This document shows, in pieces, positions 1 to 8,109 of a DNA stretch of 64,000 bases. Source of the DNA: Marinoscillum sp040218045. Lineage in GTDB: Bacteria; Bacteroidota; Bacteroidia; Cytophagales; Cyclobacteriaceae. The position numbers were made by a program, and so were the translations under genes. Where the stretch lies: contig JAVJQA010000030.1 of the NCBI GenBank assembly GCA_040218045.1, forward strand, positions 11,161 through 75,160. The letters are read 5' to 3'. The first letter of the stretch is position 1. Each line of letters starts with the position of its first letter. A model generated the notes under the pieces. It was not told the origin of the DNA. It was given only the letters and a program-made list of their open reading frames with translations, and searched no databases.

Positions 1-861
1 AAGCAAAGAATCCAACCGCTCATTGTATTCACTTACACTTTTGGAGTAATTAGCAAGGGCCTGTTTTAAGGTGTCAGCATTTGCTGTGGTATCCACCGTA
101 ATCGAATCCAGCAACTTCAGCTTAGGAACAGCCAGGTACTCATGACTATTTGATTCCAAATAATTGCTCGCCAGCTGGACCATCTGCTCCCTTAAATCTT
201 TATCGACGGAAAGTTTCTTAATGATTACAAAAGTATCTGCATTAAATACCCAGGCAATACTAAACCCAATAATCAGAAGAATAATTTGAACTCTTTGCTT
301 ATACCATTCAGTGGTCTGCTCCATTGTTCGATCAAACCAGGTATTGAGGTTTTCCTTAAACTTATCCAGATCATGCTGGGCATCAATGAGAAGGGACTCA
401 ACATATTCGCAGGTCTTTTTTCCTAATATATCCGCACCTGGTCCGGCTTGTATTGATTTCAAACCCGACTTCACTTTTTCTAATTCAGAAATGCCTTCTC
501 CCTTTTTCTTCAGGTAGTCAAAGACCACTTTAGCAAAACTAGTAGCATTGATCGCAGAAGGTTGTTTACGTTTACTTCTACCCAAACCACTGATCTCCTG
601 ATGGTCATAGAATTGATTGATGGCGCCATTCTTAATATTAAACCTGAAAAGATTGAGACGCTCAGATATCTTTTGCCAGAATGTGATCTGATCTGCATCG
701 TCATCATCATTCAGCATTCTGCTAATCGCCTCTCTCAAGTTTTGGGCTCTGAGGTTGAGGTGAGTGGAAATAATCTCCTGTACGATAGAGGCCAATAGAC
801 TGTACAGTAAATAAATGAATACGAGCCCAATGACCACATCAAGTGCTACACTGCCGGACAT
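1..861 (-). CDS. Membrane-anchored hypothetical protein, C-terminus cut by window edge
   Basis: An open frame runs from an ATG at 859-861 to the first base of the window without a stop, giving 287 residues; the C-terminus lies outside. Residues about 5-24 form a hydrophobic N-terminal segment (DVVIGLVFIYLLYSLLASIV). A second hydrophobic segment lies at about 189-206 (VQIILLIIGFSIAWVF). Between them is a mainly charged region with an acidic patch (LNDDDDADQ) and a lysine-rich stretch. The part after the second segment looks helical and polar. No catalytic motif or named family is recognised. It is probably an inner-membrane protein; the function is unknown. No partner gene is visible on its 5' side, where a 419-base non-coding region follows. 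Confidence 0.7.
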   Translation of the reverse strand, partial: MSGSVALDVVIGLVFIYLLYSLLASIVQEIISTHLNLRAQNLREAISRMLNDDDDADQITFWQKISERLNLFRFNIKNGAINQFYDHQEISGLGRSKRKQPSAINATSFAKVVFDYLKKKGEGISELEKVKSGLKSIQAGPGADILGKKTCEYVESLLIDAQHDLDKFKENLNTWFDRTMEQTTEWYKQRVQIILLIIGFSIAWVFNADTFVIIKKLSVDKDLREQMVQLASNYLESNSHEYLAVPKLKLLDSITVDTTANADTLKQALANYSKSVSEYNERLDSLL

Positions 862-1280
862 ATGTTAGAAATGTTTAGTTTGGTGAATAAACCTGCATCA
901 TGCAATAGAACTGCTATTACGGATTCTGTTGAGAATGCAGGTTAAAGGAAATCAAAATATCAGTATATCAAAATACCCTCTTTTCGGTATTTATCGTATA
1001 ACTCTATCACTAATTGGTGACAGAGCCAGGCTAGTTCTCAATAAGATGCAATATCTTATTGGTATAATGCAAACCTACTTTATCAAGTTATAACCACAGA
1101 TACTGAAACAAATTCACTATGACCCCTAGGTTGAAAGAACGAAGATTAAAACACGTAACGTCCTGCTGAATTCTTTTCAGCATCTAAACTTGAAAAAGTA
1201 GGACAAATCATTAATACATAACACCGACCAAGAAAACAATTTGTTAGGTTTATTTGTAATAAGCCAAATGAAGATATCGA
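862..1280. other. Intergenic region between divergent genes
   Basis: These 419 bases separate the truncated minus-strand gene from the plus-strand PAP2 gene. The only structure seen is the MITE-like repeat at 1074-1204. Promoters for both flanking genes must lie here, but no confident -33/-7 pair was identified. Confidence 0.5.
1074..1204 (+). repeat. MITE-like palindromic element, copy I
   Basis: This 131 bp element starts with CCTACTTTATCAAGTT (1074-1089) and ends with AACTTGAAAAAGTAGG (1187-1202). The ends are inverted repeats matching at 15 of 16 positions. Each arm also carries an inner CTGAA...TTCAG-type palindrome. Related copies lie at 7788-7920 (same orientation) and 14525-14656 (opposite orientation). 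It has no coding capacity. The copies differ by scattered substitutions and small indels, so it is an old dispersed element and not assembly duplication. Confidence 0.75.
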
Positions 1281-1958
1281 GTGAATAATTTACAACTAAA
1301 CTGGAAATTACTTTTTCTGATCGCCTTTCTTGGCATCGGTAGTTATGTGGCTATCGATGGATTTATTGAAATGGCTGAAAGTATGTCTGAAGATGAATTC
1401 ATCAATTTGGATTCACATGCTGCTGAAATGGCTCTTGCTATGCGCACTCCACCGTTGACAAAGTTCTTTCACTTTATTACTGCATTTGGCAACTGGCAGG
1501 TGTTTGTAAGTCTATTCGTTGTGTTTACGGCTGGTTTCTTCATTTCCAATAAACACTTTAAGGCTCCATTAATCGTTGGTGGGCTGATTTCTGGTGCTGG
1601 AGTGGTCATGTATGTTCTTAAAGATCTTTTTGACCGTCAGAGGCCGTCTATTGATGTACTGGTCAATGCCAGGCTATCGAGTTTTCCATCCGGCCATTCC
1701 ATGCTTTCAGTAGTATTTTATGGGTTTATGATCTTCCTCGTCTGGAGGGTTGTAGAAAACCGGTTCATCAAATGGCTCTTTAGCTTAATGCTCATTCTAT
1801 TGATTCTAACTATATGTTGGAGCAGGGTTTATCTGGGAGCACATTACGCAAGTGATGTTCTAGCGGGGATGATCGCGGGTATCGGATGGTTGTGTATGGC
1901 CCTTTTGGGTTACCTGATCGTAAAAATGTACAAAAAGAAAAAACTCTATATCCAATAG
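1281..1958 (+). CDS. PAP2-superfamily membrane phosphatase
   Basis: This 225-residue integral membrane protein belongs to the type 2 phosphatidic acid phosphatase family. The three family motifs are present: KDLFDRQRP at 114-122 (KxxxxxxRP), PSGH at 136-139, and SRVYLGAHYASD at 181-192 with the nucleophile H188 and D192. Hydrophobic segments at about 9-27, 72-90, 95-113, 141-157, 165-180 and 194-217 fit a six-helix topology. Family members dephosphorylate lipid phosphates or undecaprenyl pyrophosphate; which substrate applies here cannot be told. The start is a GTG. An upstream ATG at 1268 is in another frame and stops after six codons. It has no operon partner. Confidence 0.9.
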   Translation: MNNLQLNWKLLFLIAFLGIGSYVAIDGFIEMAESMSEDEFINLDSHAAEMALAMRTPPLTKFFHFITAFGNWQVFVSLFVVFTAGFFISNKHFKAPLIVGGLISGAGVVMYVLKDLFDRQRPSIDVLVNARLSSFPSGHSMLSVVFYGFMIFLVWRVVENRFIKWLFSLMLILLILTICWSRVYLGAHYASDVLAGMIAGIGWLCMALLGYLIVKMYKKKKLYIQ

Positions 1959-1971
1959 GTCATGCGCAAAA

Positions 1972-2232
1972 TCATCGATCTGAATGAATGCGAGATTCCG
2001 AGAATAGATCATAGGCAGCTACGAGCGATTCTCTGCCGGTAGACCTGCTATAGTGTTCATACTTATCAAGTTCACTTCTGTCCTCAGCATATACAGGCTG
2101 GTAGTTGGCCTCAAAATCATCCCAAATGATCAACATATAGTTGTAACTCAACTTACTGGACCGGCCATTTTCTAACCAGATATCAAAGAGATCTTCATCC
2201 AGAGGTTGAGGAAAATCAGCACCGTCAAACAT
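1972..2232 (-). CDS. Conserved hypothetical small acidic protein
   Basis: An 86-residue protein with no signal peptide or membrane segment, rich in Asp and Glu. It has a well-ordered amphipathic pattern (LIIWDDFEANYQPVYAED, then a helical STGRESLVAAYDLFSES). The composition looks like a real cytoplasmic protein, and similar small proteins are known in Cytophagales without an assigned function. It is read away from the convergent PAP2 gene, with only 13 bases between the two stops. It may form a unit with the 297-residue gene upstream, with a 59-base gap. Confidence 0.65.
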   Translation of the reverse strand: MFDGADFPQPLDEDLFDIWLENGRSSKLSYNYMLIIWDDFEANYQPVYAEDRSELDKYEHYSRSTGRESLVAAYDLFSESRIHSDR

Positions 2233-2291
2233 ATAATCTTCAAAATTTCAAGCAATTTAAGGAGGTATTCAAACCCATACAAATCAATTGA

Positions 2292-3185
2292 CTACCACAC
2301 GCCTGCCCATGTTAAGTTGTTTACTTTGAGCTTGGCCATTTTCCGAAAGCGATACACCGATTTCAATCGCTCCCAAGTCCATAGGTCTTCACGGTTCCAC
2401 CAGTTGGCCGGTGGTTGGGGATAATCACGCAGGTTTCCAATCATTCGATACCCTACTCCATTCATTCGGTACGCTGAGTTAGATTCAAGGGTGAGAATGC
2501 GGTCTGTTTCTTCATGGTGTCCCAAAATGATAAATGTATGACCACCGCTCCATTGCTTTCTCCATCCCTGAATCACAGTCCACGGAGGTGGCATATTGTC
2601 TTCATCCGTCAAATCCACTGCAATTTCTGAGTCTAACAAACAGGTAACTGGTGAGAAAAAATCATCATTGGAGAATATCATCATCTGTCCATGTTTTTCT
2701 TTACTCCATTGATAATTGTGGGTATTTTTCCATGCCCCAGCTATTAATCCTTCCACAAAAGTACAGCAGTTATTGGTGTATGGTGGAGCCAGCGGAGTTC
2801 TGAAACCACTGATTTCAACCGGATACCTTGCACGATCCAGATCATATTCAAAAGCGTGAAAGAGCGGTAGCAGTTTTATAAGTTCTTGCTCATCAATGGC
2901 CATAGGATCATTACTAAAGTCCTTTAAGGGTCTTTTATGTATTTCTTCCACGACAGTAGCCGCATATTCCTGATCTTGCCATCGAGAACAAATCCATGTT
3001 TCCTCGTCCCCTAACCCGGGTACTTCCAGATGTATATAATCTGTATCACCAGTAGGATGATTACTCTTGACATCTAACACCCGGTATTTGCCCGGCGGTA
3101 GCCTAAACTCAAAATGAGAGGAAGTATCTGGTTGTTCGAACGTTTTCAGTGATCTTGACACAATTGCATATTTGACCTGGGGCAT
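2292..3185 (-). CDS. Hypothetical protein with a possible permuted papain-like (NlpC/P60-type) fold
   Basis: A 297-residue soluble protein without a signal peptide. The N-terminal ~120 residues look like a beta-rich, ligand-binding-like region. The C-terminal part has a cysteine at the start of a helix (NNCCTFVEGLIAGAW), about 90 residues later a histidine at the start of a strand (SGGHTFIILGHHEE), and then a polar residue in the next strand (LTLESNSA). This Cys-His-polar spacing is typical of papain-like cysteine hydrolases of the NlpC/P60 or YiiX type. The catalytic assignment is inferred from spacing only. No partner gene suggests a substrate. Confidence 0.6.
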   Translation of the reverse strand: MPQVKYAIVSRSLKTFEQPDTSSHFEFRLPPGKYRVLDVKSNHPTGDTDYIHLEVPGLGDEETWICSRWQDQEYAATVVEEIHKRPLKDFSNDPMAIDEQELIKLLPLFHAFEYDLDRARYPVEISGFRTPLAPPYTNNCCTFVEGLIAGAWKNTHNYQWSKEKHGQMMIFSNDDFFSPVTCLLDSEIAVDLTDEDNMPPPWTVIQGWRKQWSGGHTFIILGHHEETDRILTLESNSAYRMNGVGYRMIGNLRDYPQPPANWWNREDLWTWERLKSVYRFRKMAKLKVNNLTWAGVW

Positions 3186-3293
3186 AGTGGTTAGTTAGTT
3201 GGTGAGTTGATCCATAAAGTTCCTAACAACTGGGCTGGCAATCAATCCCTCATTTCGGGTATTTTTCACCTGAGTTATCGATCTGGGCTACTA

Positions 3294-3362
3294 TTGTCTA
3301 TTTAATTGACAAATCAGAACTTTATATAAATTTATCCGTATTATTAAATCGACAAATCAGAA
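3294..3362 (+). promoter_or_regulatory. Candidate operator region upstream of the PadR gene
   Basis: Just upstream of the PadR start at 3370, the 12-base sequence GACAAATCAGAA occurs at 3308-3319 and again at 3351-3362. The spacing is 43 bases, about four helical turns. The first copy is also the right arm of an inverted repeat TTGTC-N9-GACAA (3294-3312). The AT-rich stretch between the copies could hold the promoter. PadR proteins commonly autoregulate through inverted repeats, so autoregulation is a reasonable inference but not proven. Confidence 0.4.
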
Positions 3363-3369
3363 TATTAAC

Positions 3370-3702
3370 ATGATTCGAGAGAATATCGGTGAATTAGAAG
3401 AGTTGGTTATGCTTATTGCCGGAGCATTGCACCCTGAAGCATACGCAGTTGTCATCCGAAAAGAACTACTGGACAAAATGAATAGAAAGGTGGTATTGAG
3501 CTCGGTACACACTGTTTTAAACCGATTGGAGTCTAAAGGCTACTTAATTAGCGAGTTTGGTGAAGCCACGCCAGAGCGTGGAGGAAAGCGCAAACGTTAC
3601 TTCACCATTACCCAATCAGGATTGGCAGCGTTAAAAGAAGTTCGCAACAAACGAGAACAGCTTTTCTCAGATTTACTAAACGTCGATTTCAAATTTCAAT
3701 AA
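3370..3702 (+). CDS. PadR-family transcriptional regulator
   Basis: A 110-residue PadR-type regulator. A short N-terminal helix (IGELEELVMLIAGAL) leads into a winged helix with recognition region VHTVLNRLESKGYLISEF. The wing region TPERGGKRKRYFTITQSGLAAL is typical of PadR. It lacks a long C-terminal dimerisation domain, so it is a short subfamily-1-like member. Its stop at 3700-3702 is one base before the next ATG, so it is co-transcribed with the large permease. This PadR/permease pairing is common in Bacteroidota. Repeats immediately upstream suggest autoregulation. Confidence 0.9.
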   Translation: MIRENIGELEELVMLIAGALHPEAYAVVIRKELLDKMNRKVVLSSVHTVLNRLESKGYLISEFGEATPERGGKRKRYFTITQSGLAALKEVRNKREQLFSDLLNVDFKFQ

Positions 3703-3703
3703 C

Positions 3704-6331
3704 ATGCCCCAGCCACCATTTTGGATCCGGAAACTACTTCACTCGCTGGTCAGTGAGGAACTACTTGAAGAAATCTCTGGTGATCTTGACGAAGTTTATT
3801 CAGAAATAGCCGCTACCAAAGGCACGTCCAGAGCCAATGTCTATTACTTCTTTGAAGTCTTACGGTTCTCCAAAATGTACCGAAAAGGTCGCCATTATCA
3901 ATCTTCAAACACACTAAGCATGTTTCAAAACTACCTCAAAGTAGCATTTCGCAACATTCTGAAAAGCAGGTTAAATACAATCATCAACGTAACCGGTCTT
4001 GGTGTCGGACTTGCTTGTGTGTTGATCATCTTTCTTTACCTCTCTATTGAAACCGGTTATGACAAATTCCATGAGAATGGTAAAAATATTTATCGTCTTC
4101 AGCATATCTATGGATTCATCAATGCACAGGCCGGGCCTATTTACGAACGGGAATATTCAGAAGTTGTCGCTTCCATGCGCATCAATCCCTGGACTCGAAA
4201 TCGCCGCATTTCGGTCAAAGACGATCAGGTATTCACAGAAGATATTTTGATGGCAGAAAGTAATTTTTTTGAGTTTTTTAGTTTTCCGTTGGTCTCCGGG
4301 GATGTAAGCAAATGCTTGTCAGAAAAATATTCAGTGGTACTCTCTGAGTCTATGAACAACAAACTGTTTGGAGGTGGAAGTGGAGTCGGTCAAATATTAA
4401 AAATGGAAGATCTTAATGGTGAAATTACCTCGCTGAATGTCACCGGAATTTTTAAGGATATCCCCTACTATTCTCACCTTCAGTTTGAAATTGTAGTTCC
4501 ATTCCAGCTGGTTGAAGACAATCCCAGGATGGCAGGACTTATGAAAAGCTGGCCAAATGATTGGGTAGGCACATATGTTCAGCTTGACCAAAAGGCAGAC
4601 CCAGAGCAAGTGGAGGCTTATTACGAAGAAATCTGGAGAAAATACGTTGATCCGGGTGATACTGTTTTGATTGATTTTATGCCTCTTGAAGACCTTTATT
4701 TAGAGTCCAGTCATCTAAACAATGATTACGCCTCACACGGCAATAGTGAGCAGGTCAGTACATTTATGGCCATTGCCTTGATTATTCTACTTATAGCCAG
4801 TATTAACTTCATCAACCTAGCTACAGCAAGGGCCAATAAAAGAAGCAAGGAAGTAGGTCTTAGAAAAACACTTGGAGCCCACAAAAAACAACTTATCAGT
4901 CAATTTTTAACTGAATCAGTGCTAGTTACGCTTATCGGCTTTTTGGTGGCTGGAGCTTTAGTTGCTTTGGTCATTCCCTGGGTGAACACCTTCGCTGAGG
5001 TAAATCTCTACAGGTCATTTGCTAACCCTCAACAGATCATCATCGCAGTAATCCTAATATTCCTTTTCACTGCCCTATTTACCAGTATTTATCCGGCACT
5101 GGTTCTTTCTTCATTTAAACCTATTGATTCATTAAAATCAGGAAGTCATAAACAGGCTGGAATGGGCACCTTCCGAAAGGTACTTGTTGTTGGGCAGTTT
5201 GCTACTTCCGTGGTTTTAATTGTTTCTTCACTGATTATCTATGACCAGATGCGGTTTGTCAAGGAAAAAAATCTCGGTTTTGATGTGGACAATGTCCTAA
5301 GTTTTGACTTTGGGAGTTCTGATAAGCTAAAGAAAAAATGGCCTGTAATCAAAAGTCAGCTTGAAGAGACACCCGGAGTGCAGGTAGTTGCCAATACAAG
5401 GCATGTACCAGGGGATAATGCCTATTACTGGAGTTATAAATTTGAGGGGAATAACGATCTGGATAATCCCTATGGTGATGGTTGGCGTGGCTTTTATATT
5501 GGGGAAAGAATGATCGAAGCGTTGGATTTGGAACTCGTGATGGGCCGGTCATTTGATCCGGCTAAACCAATGGATTCGGCAACTTTCATTTTGAACGAAT
5601 CCGGTTGGAAAAGGGCCATTGAGGAATATGGAGATTCCTGGGAAGACCCCATTGGGAAAACGATAGAATATTATACAGCCAGCAGTGGTGACTGGGCACT
5701 GGTCAAAAGAGGTACTGTAATAGGAATAGTAAAGGATTTCCATCACCACTCGCTCCAGATGTCTATTGATCCCATAGTGATTCATAACATTGATGGTACT
5801 GGTATCGTAGTTAAAGTCACTGAGCAGGACACCAACAAGCTTTTGAGGTTTGTGGAAGACAAGTGGAGTGCATGGGGTGCTCCTGTGGCATTCAACCACG
5901 AATATTTGAGAGATCGGTTCAACGACCATTACAAATCAGAGGATCGGTTCAATACTTTCGTGTTGGTCTTCTGCATGCTGGCAATTGCCATCGCCTGTCT
6001 CGGATTGTATGGATTGTCCCTATTCTCCACACAGCAGCGAGTTAAGGAAATCGGCATCAGGAAAGTACTTGGGGCTTCAGTCCCATCATTACTGAAAATG
6101 CTGTCCCTTGATTTCCTAAAACTTGTTGGTTTAGCCATTGTGATTGCTGTACCGGTATCCATCTATTTCGTGAGTGGTTGGTTGGAAAACTTTGCCTACA
6201 GGGTTGATATATCCATTTGGCACGTGTTCCTCGGGGCATTTCTGGCTGTGATTGTTGCTCAGTTTACAATTAGTTACAATACATTGAAGGCGGCTATTGC
6301 CAATCCTACAAAATCCCTGAGAACAGAATAG
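3704..6331 (+). CDS. FtsX-like ABC transporter permease with permease-prefix domain
   Basis: An 875-residue permease of the MacB/FtsX type. Residues 1-~75 (FWIRKLLHSLVSEELLEEI onward) form the short cytoplasmic permease-prefix domain seen in PadR-linked members. The first membrane helix is at about 97-118, followed by a MacB-type periplasmic core to about 350. Three helices with the FtsX motif (NLATARANKRSKEVGLRKTL) follow. A second half repeats this plan, with a periplasmic core at about 510-750 and a final FtsX domain carrying VKEIGIRKVLGASVPSLL. No ATPase gene is adjacent, so it must use an ATPase encoded elsewhere. Likely roles are export or mechanotransmission; the substrate is unknown. 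Confidence 0.9.
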   Translation: MPQPPFWIRKLLHSLVSEELLEEISGDLDEVYSEIAATKGTSRANVYYFFEVLRFSKMYRKGRHYQSSNTLSMFQNYLKVAFRNILKSRLNTIINVTGLGVGLACVLIIFLYLSIETGYDKFHENGKNIYRLQHIYGFINAQAGPIYEREYSEVVASMRINPWTRNRRISVKDDQVFTEDILMAESNFFEFFSFPLVSGDVSKCLSEKYSVVLSESMNNKLFGGGSGVGQILKMEDLNGEITSLNVTGIFKDIPYYSHLQFEIVVPFQLVEDNPRMAGLMKSWPNDWVGTYVQLDQKADPEQVEAYYEEIWRKYVDPGDTVLIDFMPLEDLYLESSHLNNDYASHGNSEQVSTFMAIALIILLIASINFINLATARANKRSKEVGLRKTLGAHKKQLISQFLTESVLVTLIGFLVAGALVALVIPWVNTFAEVNLYRSFANPQQIIIAVILIFLFTALFTSIYPALVLSSFKPIDSLKSGSHKQAGMGTFRKVLVVGQFATSVVLIVSSLIIYDQMRFVKEKNLGFDVDNVLSFDFGSSDKLKKKWPVIKSQLEETPGVQVVANTRHVPGDNAYYWSYKFEGNNDLDNPYGDGWRGFYIGERMIEALDLELVMGRSFDPAKPMDSATFILNESGWKRAIEEYGDSWEDPIGKTIEYYTASSGDWALVKRGTVIGIVKDFHHHSLQMSIDPIVIHNIDGTGIVVKVTEQDTNKLLRFVEDKWSAWGAPVAFNHEYLRDRFNDHYKSEDRFNTFVLVFCMLAIAIACLGLYGLSLFSTQQRVKEIGIRKVLGASVPSLLKMLSLDFLKLVGLAIVIAVPVSIYFVSGWLENFAYRVDISIWHVFLGAFLAVIVAQFTISYNTLKAAIANPTKSLRTE

Positions 6332-6574
6332 TAGTTTAGCTATTGTAAATCAAATTCCATCATAATACAAACATGCAGCATCAATGAACCCATAGATCAA
6401 AAACAACCTATTTACCGGTCTTGAAAACGTAATGTTCTTGTGCATACAAGTCAATAGGATCTAGATTACTGGCAACAGAACCATTCGCAAATTCCGATTC
6501 AAAAATAAAAATGATAAAAGCTTACTAGATTCAGTTTGTAACTGGATCTAAAAATAAAAGGAAGTCTGAAAACT
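6332..6574. other. Intergenic region between convergent genes
   Basis: These 243 bases lie between the permease stop and the end of the minus-strand Nramp-like gene. It is AT-rich. No gene, strong hairpin or repeat was recognised. Confidence 0.5.
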
Positions 6575-7777
6575 TCAAAAAGCCAGTTTCACAACCAGAT
6601 ATAATGAAAATAGCAAAATAAAACCATTCAAGACAATTGCTACTTTTCGGGGTTTATGACCAACATACCCGCTCAGGCCAAGAATGATCAGCGTCACCGC
6701 CAAAAGAGGAATAAAAAGCGCACCACATAATGCATAAAGTTGTTGCATTCTGGCAAACCCGATCGGGACACCAAGCATAGGAACAATCGACAGGGCATAT
6801 AGGGAACGACGATAAACGTTGGAACCGGTATCAATAACTGATGGATTTTCTTTTGTCTTGATTTGGTTGACCAGATTCGCAAATAAGTATGGTACACTTT
6901 GCCACACACCCAGTAAACTGCTAAAGATGGCTGCAAAAGCACCAATCTTAAATACCCATCCGGCAATCTCACCTGACTCTTCTTCCAGTAATTTTGATAA
7001 GTTCACCAGCAAACCAGCACCACCTCCAGTCACCCTGATATTGGAACCAATAACAACCATGCCTACACCAAGCAATACAGTAATAGAGTATGAGACACCG
7101 AGATCAATCCTTGATGTTTTCATCCCTGATTCGCCGCTTCTTTGATGTTCTTTGATCCAGTACCCGTAACAAAGTACCGTTACGGTACCGCCAACCCCTC
7201 CTAATACGGCAATAAACCAGGCCCAATCCTCTGCTCGTGGTAGCACCATTAAATCACTCATTTGGGTAGAGGTTGAGCTATCCAAACCAAAAAATGTGTA
7301 GGTGACCGTTATGACCATAAGCAGCACTGCAATGCTCATGATTTTTTCAAACTGCTGATAGCCACCATATCTTACCATGACTACACCAACCAGGCTGAGC
7401 ACGATTCCAAATACGATCTTAGCTCGCCCAGCATCTTCAAAAATTGGTAAAATGGCATGCAGAGCAATTCCACTTGCACTCATTAAAGCCACAGCCACCA
7501 GAAAACCCCACAGCATCAAATAGACCAAAAAGGCATACTGAGCCACTCTACCATAATAATGCATTGCCCCCTCTATCAAAGTAGTGCCAGTGTCGATTTG
7601 CCAACGAACAAGTCCCAGGTTTAGCCAGTATTTTATGACTCCTCCAAAGATCACTGCCCATATGGCAACAACACCTATCTCTGCTCCAGCCAATGCCGAA
7701 GTAGCTAAGTCTCCAGCTCCCACTCCTGTAGCAGCAACTAGTAGTCCAGGCCCAAAAGATTTAAAAAAACGATTCAC
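6575..7777 (-). CDS. Nramp-family-like transporter with non-canonical metal-site motifs
   Basis: This protein of about 400 residues has 10-11 membrane helices. Its first helix (FGPGLLVAATGVGAGDLATS) clearly aligns with Nramp/MntH helix 1. The canonical DPGN metal-binding motif is replaced by GAGD. The helix 6 region (GGVGGTVTVLCYGYWIKE) lacks the usual MPH motif. Both changes argue against ordinary Mn/Fe transport; the substrate is unknown. I chose the GTG at 7775-7777 because an ATG at 7879 would place the N-terminus inside the MITE-like repeat at 7788-7920. The GTG start gives a normal family N-terminus (VNRFFKSFGPG) with an AGGA stretch upstream. Confidence 0.8.
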   Translation of the reverse strand: MNRFFKSFGPGLLVAATGVGAGDLATSALAGAEIGVVAIWAVIFGGVIKYWLNLGLVRWQIDTGTTLIEGAMHYYGRVAQYAFLVYLMLWGFLVAVALMSASGIALHAILPIFEDAGRAKIVFGIVLSLVGVVMVRYGGYQQFEKIMSIAVLLMVITVTYTFFGLDSSTSTQMSDLMVLPRAEDWAWFIAVLGGVGGTVTVLCYGYWIKEHQRSGESGMKTSRIDLGVSYSITVLLGVGMVVIGSNIRVTGGGAGLLVNLSKLLEEESGEIAGWVFKIGAFAAIFSSLLGVWQSVPYLFANLVNQIKTKENPSVIDTGSNVYRRSLYALSIVPMLGVPIGFARMQQLYALCGALFIPLLAVTLIILGLSGYVGHKPRKVAIVLNGFILLFSLYLVVKLAF

Positions 7778-7787
7778 TTTGATTAAT

Positions 7788-7920
7788 CCTACTTTGTAAA
7801 AGTTATAAACGCAGATCTGAAACAAGTTCAGTATGACCCCTAGGTTGATAGAACCAAGATTAAAACTAAGTAATGTCATTTAGAATTCATTTCAGTATCT
7901 AAACTTGACAATGAAAGGAC
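7788..7920 (+). repeat. MITE-like palindromic element, copy II
   Basis: This 133 bp relative of the elements at 1074-1204 and 14525-14656 shares long blocks with copy I, such as TATGACCCCTAGGTTGA and ATCTAAACTTGA. The terminal repeats are more eroded here (CCTACTTTGTAAAAGTT against AACTTGACAATGAAAGG). It lies 10 bases upstream of the chosen start of the Nramp-like gene, so it sits in or replaces that gene's promoter or leader. Confidence 0.75.
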
Positions 7921-8050
7921 TAATCTAACCATTCCTGAAAATTCAAACTGAACGCTTTTAAGTATTGCCATTGCTTGCCTTCGTGCACATTAAAGCCAAA
8001 AATGAGCTCATATAACTGCTTGTTGTGCATTCAAATGAATAAAAGGTGGC

Positions 8051-8077
8051 TTGTCTTGACCATTTACCTTAAATTTG
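8051..8077 (+). promoter_or_regulatory. Bacteroidota-type promoter for the M23 peptidase gene
   Basis: TAAATTTG at 8070-8077 matches the Bacteroidota -7 consensus TAnnTTTG exactly. A TTG at 8051-8053 sits 16 bases upstream, close to the spacing of the -33 element. The GTG start at 8110 is 32 bases downstream. Confidence 0.5.
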
Positions 8078-8109
8078 AGATTGATTAAACGTAGTTCGAA
8101 CACTCCACT

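Noticed and set aside
7778..7879. Upstream extension of the Nramp-like protein by 34 residues
   Set aside because: The extension is encoded by the MITE-like repeat, which is non-coding in its other copies.
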